A stretch of 64,000 nucleotides of DNA. It comes from Mytilus californianus (taxonomy: Eukaryota > Mollusca > Bivalvia > Mytilida > Mytilidae). Within the stretch, counting starts at the first letter, position 1. The number at the start of each line of letters is the position of its first letter. A program made the position numbers and the translations under genes. Shown here piece by piece: positions 1 to 10,664 of this stretch. Where the stretch lies: NCBI RefSeq assembly GCF_021869535.1, contig NW_026262679.1, positions 82,767,143 to 82,831,142 of the forward strand, in the 5' to 3' direction. The notes under the pieces were generated by a model. The model saw only the letters and a program-made list of their open reading frames with translations. It was not told where the DNA came from and did no database searches.

Positions 1-560
1 AATACAGGGTTAGTCCCCAGGGGTCACCCCTACCCCCTGCCAGTTAAGAAAGTTCTAATATCTTGTAAGTGATCAAGATCCCCACCCCTAAACCATATAT
101 GTTCTGGTTTGTCACACAAAGATGGTCTGAATGATAAACAGGGTTAGTCCCCAGGGGTCACCCCACCCCCTGCCATTTAAAAAAAGTTCTAATATCTTTG
201 CAAGTGGTCAAGATCCCCACCCCTCAACCATATATATTCTGGTTTGTCATGCGAAGATGGTTTGAATGATATACAGGGTTAGTTCCCAGGGGTCATTCCG
301 ACCCCCTGCCATTTGAAAAAGTTCTAATAACTTGTAAATGGTCGAGATTCCCACCCCTAAACCATATGTATGTATTCCTGTTCGTCATGTCTCGAACATT
401 TGAATGACATATAGGGTCCGTCCTCAGGGGTCACCCCCACCCCCAATGTTCTAATATCTTGTAAATGGTCGAGATCCCCACCCCTTAACCATATGTATGT
501 ATTCTTGTTCGTCATGTCTCGAACATTTGAATGACGTATAGGGTCAGTCCCCAGGAGGTA
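1..560. repeat. ~135-bp minisatellite, about 4 units, truncated by window edge
   Basis: Units start with an AGGGTTAGTCCCCAGGGGTCA-like block near 6, 141, 276, 412 and 538. Each continues with a C-rich stretch, GTTCTAATATCTTGTAA, CCCCACCCCTAAACCATAT and a GTTTGTCATG segment. The first three units are about 135 bp and the fourth about 126 bp. The units diverge moderately towards the right. Nothing coding is visible. Confidence 0.85.
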
Positions 561-764
561 GATCTCAATATTCTAACATTTCTCCAATTTCGTGGATTGA
601 AGAACAATTGTATTTTTGTGGGTTTTTTCTAAAGTTGGCATACAAGCCTATAGAAAATTTGTAAGTTTACATTAAATACTTATATAAGTTGGTCACTTAT
701 ATATCCACGAAAATTGGTATCCAAAGAATGATAATGAATCCAGAGTATATGGAAATAGGTTCTT

Positions 765-1131
765 AAGTTGTACTGTTACACCACTGTCCCAGTTTAGGGG
801 GAGGGTTGGGATCCCGCTAACATGTTTAACCCCGCCACATTCTGTATGTATGTGCCCGTCCCAAGTCAGGAGCCTGTAATTCAGTGGTTGTCGTTTGTTA
901 ATGTGTTACATATTTGTTTTTCGTTCATTTTTTGTACATAAATTAGGTTGTTAGTTTTCTCATTTGAATTGTTTTACATTGTCATTTCGGGGCCTTTAAT
1001 AGCTGACTGTGCGGTATGGGCTTTGCTCATTGTTGAAGGCCGTACAGTGACCTATAGTTGTTAATTTCTGTGTCATTTGGTCTCTTGTGGAGAGTTGTCT
1101 CATTGGCAATCATACCACATCTTCTTTTTTA
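765..1131 (-). mobile_element. Ubiquitous mussel repeat, near full-length copy (reverse)
   Basis: Read on the minus strand this runs from GAAGATGTGGTATGATTGCC through the ACAACTCTCCACAAGAGACC, CAATGAGCAAAGCCCATAC and GGCTCCTGACTTGGGACGGG blocks to GGCGGGGTTAAACATG and CCAACCCTCCCCC. The same order of blocks occurs at 63058-63430. The start block alone recurs at 31.6, 32.7, 33.0, 34.3, 53.9, 62.6 and 62.8 kb and in every unit of the 8.7-26.8 kb array. I see no coding potential and no clear terminal inverted repeats, so its class (SINE, LTR remnant or MITE) stays open. That it is abundant in mussels is my recollection, not a search result. Confidence 0.8.
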
Positions 1132-2520
1132 TATATATGACAAAATGAGTAAAAGAAGATGTGTTGAATACATAAATTTGACAACATCCCAACAACACAA
1201 AAAATATGATATCCATATGATTAATTAAAATCTTTAATACATTAAGTCAAATTCTGATTCTGGTACTGATATAAAAAAAAAACTTTCTATCTCAAAATTT
1301 TACTTTTCACGATTTAAAGTTTTTATTCTTGTTCCTGGAAACCATATATTAAACTTATAAATTCTTTTTTAGTGTGTTGTAAATGTGGAAAATAAGAAAA
1401 CGGATGTTGCCTTATGTACTTTTATCACATATTTTTATTGTAATAGAACATACATGTACCGATAGTGAGGATCAGCAGATTTTCTGCAAGGACTATCTCT
1501 GATGAAAACCAAACGTAATAAGTTGATATCAATATTTTCAACATTGTTTTATTCAAATATTTCTTAGATTTCTGACGTTATCCCATGACTTTTGTATGTG
1601 ATCATGTATGTTGAACAAAAAATATCCGACACTGTGACTCTGAAAAGAAATGTACTATCTCTGAACTAAAGATATTTGTAAACAATTTTTATTGTAATGA
1701 GCATGGTCTTCACTAGAATGAAAACTACATATAAATTATAATGAGTTATGATTTGTGTATTCCTAGTACAATACATAATTATAGGTATTTTTTAAGTTGG
1801 TATAATATCATTAAAATTATATGATAGTTTACTAGGCATTAAAAGTCACAATAAATCTAAAATTAAAGCTATATGGTGGTTCACTCTGCATTAAAAGCCA
1901 CAATAAATTAATGATTTAAATATATAATAAAAGTTTAAAATCTGTATCCCCCCTTTTTTTACTAGTATGACACTTAATTGCTGGAATGTACAATTTGTTT
2001 CAGAATTTTTTGTTTACCTGGAGAACATATGTAAATGGGAAACACCTGCAATTAAGCCGTGAAGGCAATTAATTAAGGGTATGAACATGTATATAGAGAC
2101 TTTGAAAAAGGGTAGGTACATGCAACTAAAGCTGCTATATAAAAATCATAATCACACCTGTTTTCTATATTGACCTATTGAAAGAGAATGAAAAAATATG
2201 AGTAACATGCATATACTAGTAATGGCAAAAAAGTTGTAAACAGTCCTGTTTAAACTAACTTAATTCTTGATATTTTAATGTGGCTCTTTATTCCAGGCTT
2301 GTGACTGGCAAGTTGTACTATATTCATAATAATAAGCACCTTGGTTTTATTTAGAAATTAAAAATGGGGTATCTTATATCAATGAAAATGATAAAAGACG
2401 TAAATATTGGTCAGCTCTAGATGATGATTGTAAAGATAATTTTTAAAATAGATTTCCTGCATAATGAGGTTATATTATTTAATCACAAATTTTTGAGGCC
2501 AATCCAAGAGTACTATCACG
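1132..2520. other. AT-rich non-coding stretch
   Basis: No ORF, splice-bounded exon or repeat stands out. A minus-strand AATAAA (plus TTTATT near 2287) lies downstream of the candidate minus-strand gene and could be its polyadenylation signal, but such hexamers are common in DNA this AT-rich. The stretch 1260-1400 resembles 6800-6930 (shared AACCATATAT and AATGTGGAAAATAA blocks), so both probably hold the same old repeat. Confidence 0.4.
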
Positions 2521-2594
2521 ATTGTGGGTGTTATGGTGCATGAAATTGGTGAATACAGTATTACTTGGCTGCATTACCCACCTCCCTCCTCAAT

Positions 2595-2716
2595 TTTTTT
2601 TTTCTTCTTCATTTTTTTTTTTAATTTTCTTTTCTTTTCTTTTCTTTTCTTTAATTTTCTTTTCTTTTCTTTTCTTTAATTTTCTTTTCTTTTCTTTTCT
2701 TTAATTTTCATTCTTT

Positions 2717-2753
<37 letters not shown>

Positions 2754-2790
2754 CTTTTCATTTTCTTTTCCTTTTTTTCTATCCTTTTTT
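2595..2790. repeat. (TTTTC)n / poly-T low-complexity tract
   Basis: Repeated TTTTC units interrupted by TTTAATTTTC, then a pure run of more than 30 T, then more TTTTC. The short ORFs over it (phenylalanine/leucine-rich on plus, lysine-rich on minus) come from low complexity and are not genes. Confidence 0.9.
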
Positions 2791-2847
2791 CTATTCATTT
2801 CATGTATGTACACAAAATAATGCATGTGCTTGAAACTTTTTTCTTTC

Positions 2848-3135
2848 TTATATAAATATATATATATATACATGTATGTACAGTCTTCTTAAACTTGTAG
2901 AAGATTTTGAACAATTGTTTTTAGAATCCCAATCTCTTAGTAGTTGTTTTGTTTGTTGATGCAGTGCATTTTTCGTCTTCATTTGGTTATATTTTCCAAG
3001 CAGTTTAAATCCAATAATCATCATTGCTCTCTCATACTGTTCAGTAAAAGACATGTTTCCTGGATATTCAGTTGCAAGTCAAACTTTTAACTTCTTCCGG
3101 TTCCTATAATTGTATCAACCAGTGTTGTTATTTTT
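2848..3135 (-). CDS. Candidate terminal exon of the minus-strand gene
   Basis: Two acceptors are possible. A strong one (polypyrimidine run then CCAG, exon from 3135) joins in phase to exon 5038-5121 and ends almost at once: the codons after the junction are GAA AAA TAA. A weaker one (CTGAATATCCAG, exon from 3059) also fits the phase and opens about 70 further codons beginning GNMSFTEQYERAMMIIG, with a basic helical middle (KLLGKYNQMKTKNALHQQ) and a stop at 2848. The second version may be the older coding form. The function is not recognised. No clear polyadenylation signal follows within 300 bp. Confidence 0.4.
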
Positions 3136-3485
3136 CTGGAAAAAAAGATTTATAACAATAAAGAAGACTTATGATTTGTATATCAAACATAAGCTTTTAT
3201 TTTATATATTGTAATTTTCAATGTTGATCATCTGCATATGGAATCATTTATATTGGGATATTACGACCAAAAGGCTAGTTTAGCTAGTGCATTCTCAGAT
3301 AGTAGCCTGGAATCTCCAGACCAATTTAACAAACAAAAAATGTTTTGGAGCAATACTTCATTCCAAACCCAATTCACATGCAGCTGTGCTTTTATTTGTG
3401 TACATGTACTTTTATATAAGAGCACACATGGGCACTCGACTAGGATGTAATTGGGCTTGCATGTATTTTCTTGCAATCTCTTGAA

Positions 3486-4432
3486 TAAACTGTTATCACA
3501 GAGATATGTCTCGCCTTTTTGTTTTTAACATGCAAGTTATGCAAATATTCAAAGTCGATGAACCATGACTGAAGGGACATGGCTAAAAAATCTCCATGGA
3601 ATTGTGATGTGCCAATGCTAATACAACTGCATACCAAATACCATTGACTTATTAAAGTCGTTCCCTTTAAACAAACCTAAACAAACATTAACTTGTAAAC
3701 TATGTAAAAGTTTCAAAGTCAATGAACCATGATCAGGGGTGGGGCTATATAATCTCCATGGAAACGATACTTGCAAATGATAATAAATTTGCATACCAAA
3801 TATCATTGACTTAACATTAGCAGTTCATCTTAAACTGATCTAATCACAAACTAATACATGTAAACTAAGCAAAAGTTTTAAAGTAAATAGACCATGACTG
3901 CCAAATATTCTCCATGGAAATGAGATGTGCTAATGCTTATACAACTGACCACCAATTAACATTGGCCTTCCACTAATGGTTCCCCTTCAACTGACCTAAT
4001 CACAAATTACAAAATGTAATACGTTAAATTAGCAAAATTTTCAAAGTCTATAGACCATGACAAAGGGGGCGGAGCCAAATAATCTCCATGGGAATGAGAT
4101 ATGCCAATGCTTATACAACTGCATACCAAATATCATTGACCTACCACTAGTGTTTCCCCATAAATTGACCTAATCACCTAACCACAAACTAATACATGTA
4201 AACTATGAAAAGTTTCAAAGTCAATAGACCTTGACTGAGGGGGCGGGGCCAAATAATCTCCATGGTAATAAGATGTGCCAATGCTAATACAACTGCATAC
4301 CAAATATCATTGACCTACCACTAGTGGTTCACCATGAACTAGACCTTATCACAAACTAATACATTGTTGACGCCACCGCCGGAAACAGCATACCTATGTC
4401 TCGCTTTTTGACTCCGTCAAGGCGAGACAAAA
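3486..4432. mobile_element. Repeat element with ~165-bp internal tandem core (family A)
   Basis: Five degenerate units begin with an AAAGTCAATGAACCATGACTG-like block near 3550, 3714, 3879, 4041 and 4216. Each carries TAATCTCCATGG, GCATACCAAATATCATTGAC and a TGACCTAATCACAAACTAAT block. The array is bounded on the left by GAGATATGTCTCGCCTTTTTG and on the right by ATGTCTCGCTTTTTGACTCC plus GTCAAGGCGAGACA. A tandem core inside unique ends resembles the bivalve pearl-type elements of the literature. It lies in the last intron of the candidate minus-strand gene. A fragment of the same unit is visible near 36.08-36.18 kb. Confidence 0.7.
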
Positions 4433-4520
4433 ATCATACATAAACATTTAGAATAAGAAAAAATTGGGGGTACTTTTATTGTGGTTAAAAGTATCCCCAT
4501 CTTTCCTTAAAATACATTAA

Positions 4521-4787
4521 GGGAACAACCATTTAACTTCAAAGGGTGGGGGGGGGGGGTTATGGTTTTTGCCTAAAAAAATATTCTGATCCTCAATTTG
4601 ATGAAAAAAAATATTGTGGTCAAGCAGATGACAAAAAAAAAAAAAATATTCTGAATCCAAATTTTCCCCATACCTTAACGTGTTAAATTTTGAAAAAAAT
4701 TATTTGATTGATAGCGTCAAATTACTAAAAAAAAAATGTTCTCGGACAAACAACTGTAAACCCCCACCTTGAAGTTATGGAGGCATT
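4521..4787. mobile_element. TTAA-flanked MITE of the ACCATTT family (copy 1)
   Basis: It begins TTAA-GGGAACAACCATTTAACTTC followed by a G-run. Inside are A-rich repeats of the AAAAATATTCTGATCC type. It ends in a diverged copy of the start (CACCTTGAAGTTATGG). It is the same family as 52217-52496, which has intact ends. No ORF. Confidence 0.65.
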
Positions 4788-4919
4788 TTAAATGACAATT
4801 TAGCACAAACATTTGAAACACAATGTATTTAATTTACTAGTATGATTAATCAGGATGCCTTTTTGATTTTCTGAAAGAGGTTCTCAATAAGATCAATTTT
4901 ATGTTAAGAAGACAGCAAT

Positions 4920-5020
4920 ATTTAAACAGGAAACCAATTAGTCGAGTAATTTTTTGTTTTGGTATTTAATACTCGGTACTACAGAGCGATACTCGAATAC
5001 TCGATGACATCCCTACTATG
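4920..5020. repeat. Short dispersed repeat fragment (ACTCGAATACTCGATGACATCCC)
   Basis: A short block with ACTCGAATACTCG and GATGACATCCCTA next to the donor side of exon 5038-5121. It looks like the end of a dispersed repeat; its boundaries are not defined. Confidence 0.3.
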
Positions 5021-5037
5021 TACAGATATATATTTAC

Positions 5038-5121
5038 CTGTTTGTGTACATATGTTTATTGTGGATTCAGTTTCTTCAGGTTCCTGACAATCTTTCCAGT
5101 CAAAAGGATCCAAATTTTCAT
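5038..5121 (-). CDS. Candidate internal exon (84 bp) of the minus-strand gene
   Basis: On the minus strand a polypyrimidine-AT tract ending ATTATGCAG precedes the exon, and ACAG|GTAAATAT follows it. The exon is 2 nt + 27 codons + 1 nt and open in the phase set by the upstream exon. The A left over from exon 6497-6552 plus AT gives an Asn codon. The peptide is acidic (NENLDPFDWKDCQEPEE...) and ends in STINICTQT. It follows a hydrophobic stretch, so it could be a juxtamembrane or linker segment. The family is not recognised. Phase agreement with both neighbours is the main support. Confidence 0.55.
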
Positions 5122-5721
5122 CTGCATAATAAAAAAAAACTTAGGCCAAATAAAAATATTTGCGTAGTTCCAGTTACATCCTCCAAAAAAATTGGGTCTG
5201 TAGGTCAACTTTTTGATTTTTTTTTTTGGAATGTCAAAATCTGGAAAAAAATCTTGTGTTCACTGAGTCTGATTCTGGTAATATACATGCCCCTCCTGGA
5301 AGTTTGCCATTTTCTATATGTTTGGTTGTAAAATAAAAAGACATGTTACGTATTTAGTTGATTTTGTTGCATTCTGTTAAGAAATGGTTGCATTTTTAGC
5401 CGTAGTGGATACTTTTATTGGAAATTCATATGACAGAAGTCTGTGAATTTAATTTTAGAAATTCACATTCCATAAAATGGGATCGTTCAAAATTTATTTA
5501 ACAGAATTAAAAAAAAAAGTACTAGGGTCAGTCTGGTAACCAGAACCACATATATATTTTTATTTTGCCTTAATTCTAACGGCAATCATGGCAATTGATC
5601 ATATCTTAATTCAGGTAGGTTTTGAAAATTAGTATCAAAATGAAGGCAATAGTATGTGATTTAAAAAGAATTTTTGTTTCTGTTTGTTGTTTACATATAG
5701 TTCATTTTTTATGCCAGCACC

Positions 5722-6080
5722 AAAGTGGAAGGGGCATTAAGTGTTACCCTTGTACGTCTGTATGTACGTCCCAAAAGTGGGTATCGTTCTTCACTTTAGT
5801 TTGCCTCAACCAACTGTTTTGAAACTTATACACAATTACCACAAAACTCTGATCAGCTTTGAATTTAAGTGGCATCACTTTTACTGTTCTAAAGTTATGC
5901 CCCTTTACAAATGGAAAAAATGCTGAATTTTTCATTTCTGTCCTCGAACTTAAGTGTGCCTCAACCAAATGTTAGTAGACTTATCCCAATGCTTATTACC
6001 GCAAAACTCAGATCAATTTCTAATTAGGGTGACATCACTTTTACTGTTTGTCCCTTTATAATGTTTTATGCAACCAGGGG
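5722..6080. mobile_element. Repeat element with ~165-bp tandem core (family B, about 2 units)
   Basis: Two degenerate units share GCCTCAACCAA(C/A)TGTT, AAACTCTGATCA, TGGCATCACTTTTACTG and a GCCCCTTTA block, near 5800-5910 and 5950-6055. The left end carries GGAAGGGGCATTA and GTACGTCTGTATGTACGTCC. The same units, inverted and in four copies, form 46640-47400. Pearl-like architecture; non-coding. Confidence 0.6.
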
Positions 6081-6118
6081 CATCATCTTCTCCATTTATT
6101 TATTTTATTGCAAATTAG

Positions 6119-6275
6119 AACTATGAAAAAATAACAAGGATTTTAAGATTTTCAAACATGGCTTTTCAAACAATATGTAATTAAATTATGAAATGATATG
6201 TAGGGGTGTAAGCAGGCAAAATTGTAATGGCACTTCATGGATAAAACGAGAGGATTCCAATTATCTGACAAAAAG
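6119..6275. repeat. Dispersed repeat paired with 41872-42022
   Basis: Shared blocks in the same order include AAATAACAAGGATT, AACATGGCTTTT/AGAATGGCTTTT, GTAGGGGTTAGCAGGCAA, CATGGATAAAACAAGAGGATT and a TATCTGACA end. The two copies are roughly 80% similar by eye. No coding potential is visible. Confidence 0.55.
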
Positions 6276-6496
6276 TTAAAAAAAAAAAAAAAAAGAGCGA
6301 ACATAATTAAGTATTGATGTGTTTACGACACTTGGACAAAGACCATAACCATATATCCCCTGTGGTGCAAGGTAGACAGAAAGAACTTCTGACTAAACTC
6401 TTTAAAACTTTCAAGCCTAATGCACATTACATTACTATCAATTTTTATTTTAAGATGAAAATAAATTTGTTTTTAACAGAGGAATTATATACTTAC

Positions 6497-6552
6497 TAAT
6501 ATATAGCAGTATCAGACCACCAAGTTTTACTCTCCATCCATGAAAACAGTCA
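6497..6552 (-). CDS. Candidate internal exon (56 bp) of the minus-strand gene
   Basis: The acceptor is CCTTTTTTAGGTTATTGCAG and the donor TATATTA|GTAAGTATA is close to consensus. The exon is 1 nt + 18 codons + 1 nt. The AG left by exon 7996-8055 plus T gives Ser, then DCFHGWRVKLGGLILLYI. The CFHGWR segment is faintly like the F-x-x-W-R core of Sfi1-type repeats, followed by a hydrophobic run that could be a membrane segment. Neither reading is secure. The exact phase match on both sides makes a real exon more likely than chance. Confidence 0.6.
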
Positions 6553-7279
6553 CTGCAATAACCTAAAAAAGGAATTAAAATTAACAAATTATATATTTTA
6601 CAAAAGTGTTAAATTGTTCGCCAAAAAAGTTTTCCGACTTAAGATTAAGCATAGCATTAAAACCAGTTTAATATCTATAAAAGCCGGAAATACAAAACAT
6701 GTTTTGATTTTGTTTCAACATTATTTTTTTTCAATAATCTATGAGTTAACTCCCATTGAATGACACATTCTTGCTGCTTGTTGTACTAGTCTCCCCCTGA
6801 AGATGAAATCTATCTCAGAATTTACTTTTCAAATGTTATAAAATTTTATTCATGTTACTAGAAACCATATATCAAACTAATGAAATAACTCATTCTTGGT
6901 ACTTTGAATGTGGAAAATAAAAAATAAATGTTTGATCTGTAAAACTTTAACCTTAAAATTATCTTAGTGAAAACTGTGAAAAAAAGTATATTTATTACAT
7001 CGGTTGCAATGAAGTACTGTGATTTCCAAGTTAAATAAAAATTGATGATAATTTCACTTCTCCGATTTTATATGCAACAATAAGTGTTGTCAAAAGATAT
7101 TGTTGATGATGTTGCATCAAAACAAAATTGAAATGTGTAGAAAGTTATTTCTTGTATTTTAGGTCAATGTAACAAAACTATTAAATCAAAGAATTAAAAT
7201 ATAGAAAAATATTCAACCTATGACCAAACAACAATAATAATTTACTCATACCTACATACATTTGGGAATTAGTGTATTG

Positions 7280-7400
7280 TTCCTTCAATTGATGAATATT
7301 TTTTTTTCTCTAATTCTTCGTCAATTTATCCCTTTCTGTACCCATTGTATAAAAAACATTTAATCAACGTGTGGTTCGTTTGATCTCAGTTCTTCATTGG
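7280..7400. repeat. Repeat with an inverted partner at 62190-62330
   Basis: ATTTAATCAACGTGTGGTTC, GTTTGATCTCAGTTCTTCAT and TCTCTAATTCTT here match the reverse complement of AAGAACTGAGATCAAACGA, CCACACGTTGATTAAAT and AAGAATTAGAGAA at 62.2-62.3 kb. They are probably two copies of one dispersed element in opposite orientation. Confidence 0.5.
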
Positions 7401-7578
7401 TTAAAGTCCGATTATGATGTCGAATTTTCTTGCTTTCCTCTGAATATCCTATTGTGACGGCATGAAAAAAGGCGACCATGCCTGATGACGTCACATAGAA
7501 AGAACACATCTTTTTGCAGATCATTCAAAAAGAAGGAATAAGTTTGCCTGCATATTGTTTGAAAATCATTAGAGAAAC

Positions 7579-7739
7579 AGATTCCACCACCAAATCTCGT
7601 GTAATACGATATTTATCGACTCTCGACTTTTAAATTTTAAATATCTAAAACGCTCAGCGAGCCTCGCGTTTTAAATTTGAAATTTTAACTGTCTCGAGTG
7701 GATAAATATCGTATCACCCTCGATGCAGTGGTAGAATCT
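7579..7739. mobile_element. 161-bp foldback MITE
   Basis: It starts AGATTCCACCACCAAATCTC and ends in the imperfect complement GCAGTGGTAGAATCT. Inner arms TAATACGATATTTATCGACT and GAGTGGATAAATATCGTAT also pair. The centre CGCTCAGCGAGCCTCGCG is GC-rich. No clear target duplication was seen. Confidence 0.6.
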
Positions 7740-7995
7740 ATATTTATATTTGAATTTCAAAATTTTGCTGTTGATTCTTCGTATGTACAATTACTTCAAA
7801 GTTTGACAAAGTTATTGATGTTTGAAAACTTTTTAACCATAATACTGAACCCTAAATTTTGACGCCTATAGCAAAGTAATGTGAATTGCTATGCCTGGCT
7901 TCTGCAACAAAATGTCACATGTAAAATAACAAAATTCAAAGGCATTTACATAATCTTTAATCAACAAGTTTATAAATCTATGCAATGGTTCTTAC

Positions 7996-8055
7996 CTTAA
8001 AAGTCTGATCATTCTAAACTTCAATCCATAATGACAAGCAGTAATTAATGCTAAC
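7996..8055 (-). CDS. Candidate internal exon (60 bp) of the minus-strand gene
   Basis: The acceptor is GCATTTTACTTTCAG and the donor TTTTAAG|GTAAGAAC; both are good. The exon is 1 nt + 19 codons + 2 nt. With the AT left by exon 9481-9563 the junction codon is ATG, then LALITACHYGLKFRMIRLL. The segment is mostly hydrophobic at the start and basic at the end, as in an amphipathic or membrane helix. It is the first exon downstream of the 1104-bp array and joins in phase to the exon-B type that the array repeats. Confidence 0.6.
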
Positions 8056-8089
8056 CTGAAAGTAAAATGCTTAGGTCAATCAAAATTGT

Positions 8090-8540
8090 TCAAACAGAGG
8101 CTCTTGTGTTGCTCAACATCATCTTCAACAATAACCACTTCTAAATTAAAATCATCAGGAAAGGGCAATAACTCTATAAAGTGTTACTTGACACATTCAG
8201 TCACGTTGACATATTTTAGATCTTGTCCTGCTGGTCATTTATTCTAGATAATAGGCAAAAACTAAAAAAACATGGTAAAAATCATCTTTAAACATCTCCA
8301 TGAACAGGTCGACTAAAGATTTAATCTTGAAATTTAATTGTCTGGATTTATAAATTAAATTATTTTTATTCCCCCAAGTATTATGTTGTCTGGTCACTAC
8401 TGTCAGTTCCAACTTGTTTTGCTGCCATGCTGCCCTATCTGAAGTTATAGGGAGTCATGCTGTGTTCCTTTGAATTGACGGGTGTGTCACTGCCTTTGAA
8501 GTTTGCTTCTCATGAATGGCTAATAAACTTTTTAGGCAAC
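8090..8540. repeat. Probable dispersed molluscan repeat between array and exon 7996-8055
   Basis: Blocks such as AAAGGGCAATAACTCTATAA and TAGATCTTGTCCTGCTGGTC followed by a TTCTAGATAATAGGCAAAAAC stretch match a repeat type I recall from mollusc genomes. The boundaries are unclear. No ORF. Confidence 0.4.
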
Positions 8541-9135
8541 AAACAGGCAAAATTTTAACAGATGAGATGACTCTCAAAAAAAAACCAATAAAACAATTCA
8601 TCTACAAATTGCACCGATTGTAAGCTTACATAATTTTACTTCTTTCAGTTTTTCTTACATCACAGAATAGGTAACCTATCAAAAAGTTCTATACTCTGGT
8701 AGCCATCATCATAGCTCAATTGCTCTTTTTGACTATATATCATTAACTTATTTTCATTTTAAATCTATATTTCAATCTGTAATGGAGACGGTTTAATGAT
8801 ATAATCATTATTTCCGAAATAAATGGGCGTGTCAAATTATCAGAAGTTGGTGGCTAACCAAAACAATCTGATGTATACATTTTGAATAGAAATGATTAAA
8901 ATTCAACTGAATTTCAAACAATCTAAATCAAGTCATATTTTCCAAATTACTTAAAAAAAATCGACTAAATATGTAGATATCCAAATTGACAATCGGAAAC
9001 TTTACTTTCGTTCAGGTGAGACTATTAGAGAAAGGGTTTCCAAACTGTCAATGTTAACAGAATATTTGCTGTTATAATTAGTTCAGAAATTAATGTGATG
9101 CATGTTTTAATTCAAATCCTAAATTGGAGTACAAA

Positions 9136-9318
9136 TAAAAAAGAAGATGTGGTATGATTGCCAATGAGACAACTCTCCACAAGAGACCAAATGACACAGA
9201 AATTAACAACAATAGGTCACTGTACAGCCTTCAACAATGAGCAAAGCCCATACTGCACAGTCAGCTATAAAAGGCCCAGAAATGACAATGTAAAAACAAT
9301 TCAAACATGAATACTAAG
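9136..9318 (+). mobile_element. Captured copy of the ubiquitous mussel repeat in array copy 1 (type for all units)
   Basis: About 183 bp from AAAAAAGAAGATGTGG to AATTCAAACATGAATACTAA. Equivalent copies sit in units 2 to 16, for example 25699-25881. In copy 17 the same flanks are joined directly, which shows this segment is an insertion. Copies in units 2 and 7-16 carry GGTAGGATTG where units 1 and 3-6 have GGTATGATTG. Confidence 0.85.
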
Positions 9319-9480
9319 TATACTTTCTTATTAAAATATATTTCATTAGAGTATAAATTTGAAAAAAAAATTTTGGACTAATTTGTAATAAATTTTCAAG
9401 CTGTTTCTCCAGGGAAAACTGATTTTATTACCTTACAACTATTAACAGTTTAAGTACAATTGTAATGACAAAATACCTAC

Positions 9481-9563
9481 ATCATCATCTGGGCATCTAC
9501 AACTAAATCATCGCCATGACTAGGACTGTAATTTCGTCTTCTTCTCTCAGGGCTCCCGTCTAT
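9481..9563 (-). CDS. Candidate exon B, array copy 1 (83 bp)
   Basis: The acceptor is ATTATGTATTACAG and the donor GATGAT|GTAGGTATTT. Read in the phase that joins exon 7996-8055 it is open: IDGSPERRRRNYSP, then SHGDDLVVDAQMM with the last Met completed across the junction. This copy is nearest the downstream exons and is intact. Most copies read RHGDD where this one reads SHGDD. The diverged copy at 26966-27049 keeps the GDDFIVDA segment with conservative changes (L to F, V to I), as expected of past protein-level constraint. It is arginine-rich then acidic; the family is not recognised. Confidence 0.55.
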
Positions 9564-9654
9564 CTGTAATACATAATCAAATTATTTTAATATCTATCAG
9601 ACAACTATTAATAAATAAAAAAAAAATATACTTACTTTCCGATGCATATGTTAC

Positions 9655-9686
9655 CTGTCCTGACGTAAATATCCTGGGGCTGGTAT
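9655..9686 (-). CDS. Candidate exon A, array copy 1 (32 bp)
   Basis: The acceptor is TATTTTGTTTTTGTTTCAG and the donor GGACAG|GTAACA. It is 2 nt + 10 codons and ends on a codon boundary, so it joins exon B in phase 0: TSPRIFTSGQ then IDGSPE. A stronger second donor (GGAAA|GTAAGTAT, exon end at 9636) lies 19 bp further, but that version hits a stop when joined to exon B. It needs an upstream exon ending with one spare base; none was identified beyond 27.2 kb. Confidence 0.5.
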
Positions 9687-10581
9687 CTGAAACAAAAACA
9701 AAATAAGTTCAAAAATATTGAACCAAATATAAAACTTAAAAAATTTGCTACTTTAATTTTTTTTTCATTCAAAATATCTATAAAGAAAAACTGGCATTAA
9801 TGGCAGCCATCATCATTGCACAATTGCTCTTTTTGACTATATATCATTAACTTATTTTCATTTTAAATCTATTTTTCAATCAGTAATGAAGACGGTTTAA
9901 TGATATAATCATTATTTCCAAAATTAATGTGCGTGTCAAATTATCAGAAGTTGGTGGCTAACCAAAACAATCTGATGTATACATTTTGAACAGAAATGAT
10001 TAAAATTCAACTGAATTTCAAACAATCTTAATCAAGTCATATTTTCCAAATTACTTTAAAAAAATCGACTTAATATGTAGATATCTAAATTGACAATCGG
10101 ATACTTTACTTTCGTTCATGTGAGACTATTAGAGAAAGGGTTTCCAAATTGTCAATGTTAAGAGAATATTTGCTGTTATAATTAATTCAGAAATTAATTT
10201 GATGCATGTTTTAATTCAAATCCTACATTGGAGTACAAATAAAAAAGATGTGGTAGGATTGCCAATGAGACAACTCTCCACAAGAGACCAAATGACACAG
10301 AAATTAACAACAATAGGTCACCTTACGGCCTTCAACAATGAGCAAAGCCCATACTGCACAGTCAGCTATAAAAGGCTCCGAAATGACAATGTAAAAACAA
10401 TTCAAACATGAATACTAAGTATACTTTCTTATTAAAATATATTTCATTAGAGTATAAATTTGAAAAAGAAATTTTGGACTAATTTGTAATAAATTTTCAA
10501 GCTGTTTCTCCAGGGAAAACTGATTTTATTACCTTACAACTATTAACAGTTTAAGTACAATTGTAATGACAAAATACCTAC

Positions 10582-10664
10582 ATCATCATCTGGGCATCTA
10601 CAACTAAATCATCGCCATGTCAAGGACTGTAATTTCGTCTTCTTCTCTCAGGGCTCCCGTCTAT
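10582..10664 (-). pseudogene. Exon B of array copy 2, with in-frame stop
   Basis: Identical in layout to exon B of copy 1, but the codon after NYSP is TGA instead of AGA or AGT. The same stop occurs in copy 3 (11686-11768) and copy 6 (14997-15079). In copy 5 (13893-13975) a different stop, TAG, replaces the GAG after GSP. Splice sites are intact in these copies. Confidence 0.7.

Noticed and set aside
2522..2873. Phe/Leu-rich and Lys-rich ORFs
   Set aside because: Low-complexity (TTTTC)n and poly-T translation.
9636..9686. Longer exon A using the stronger GTAAGTAT donor
   Set aside because: Joined to exon B it reaches a stop within five codons, and joined directly to exon 7996-8055 it also gives a stop. 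The site is absent in copy 4.
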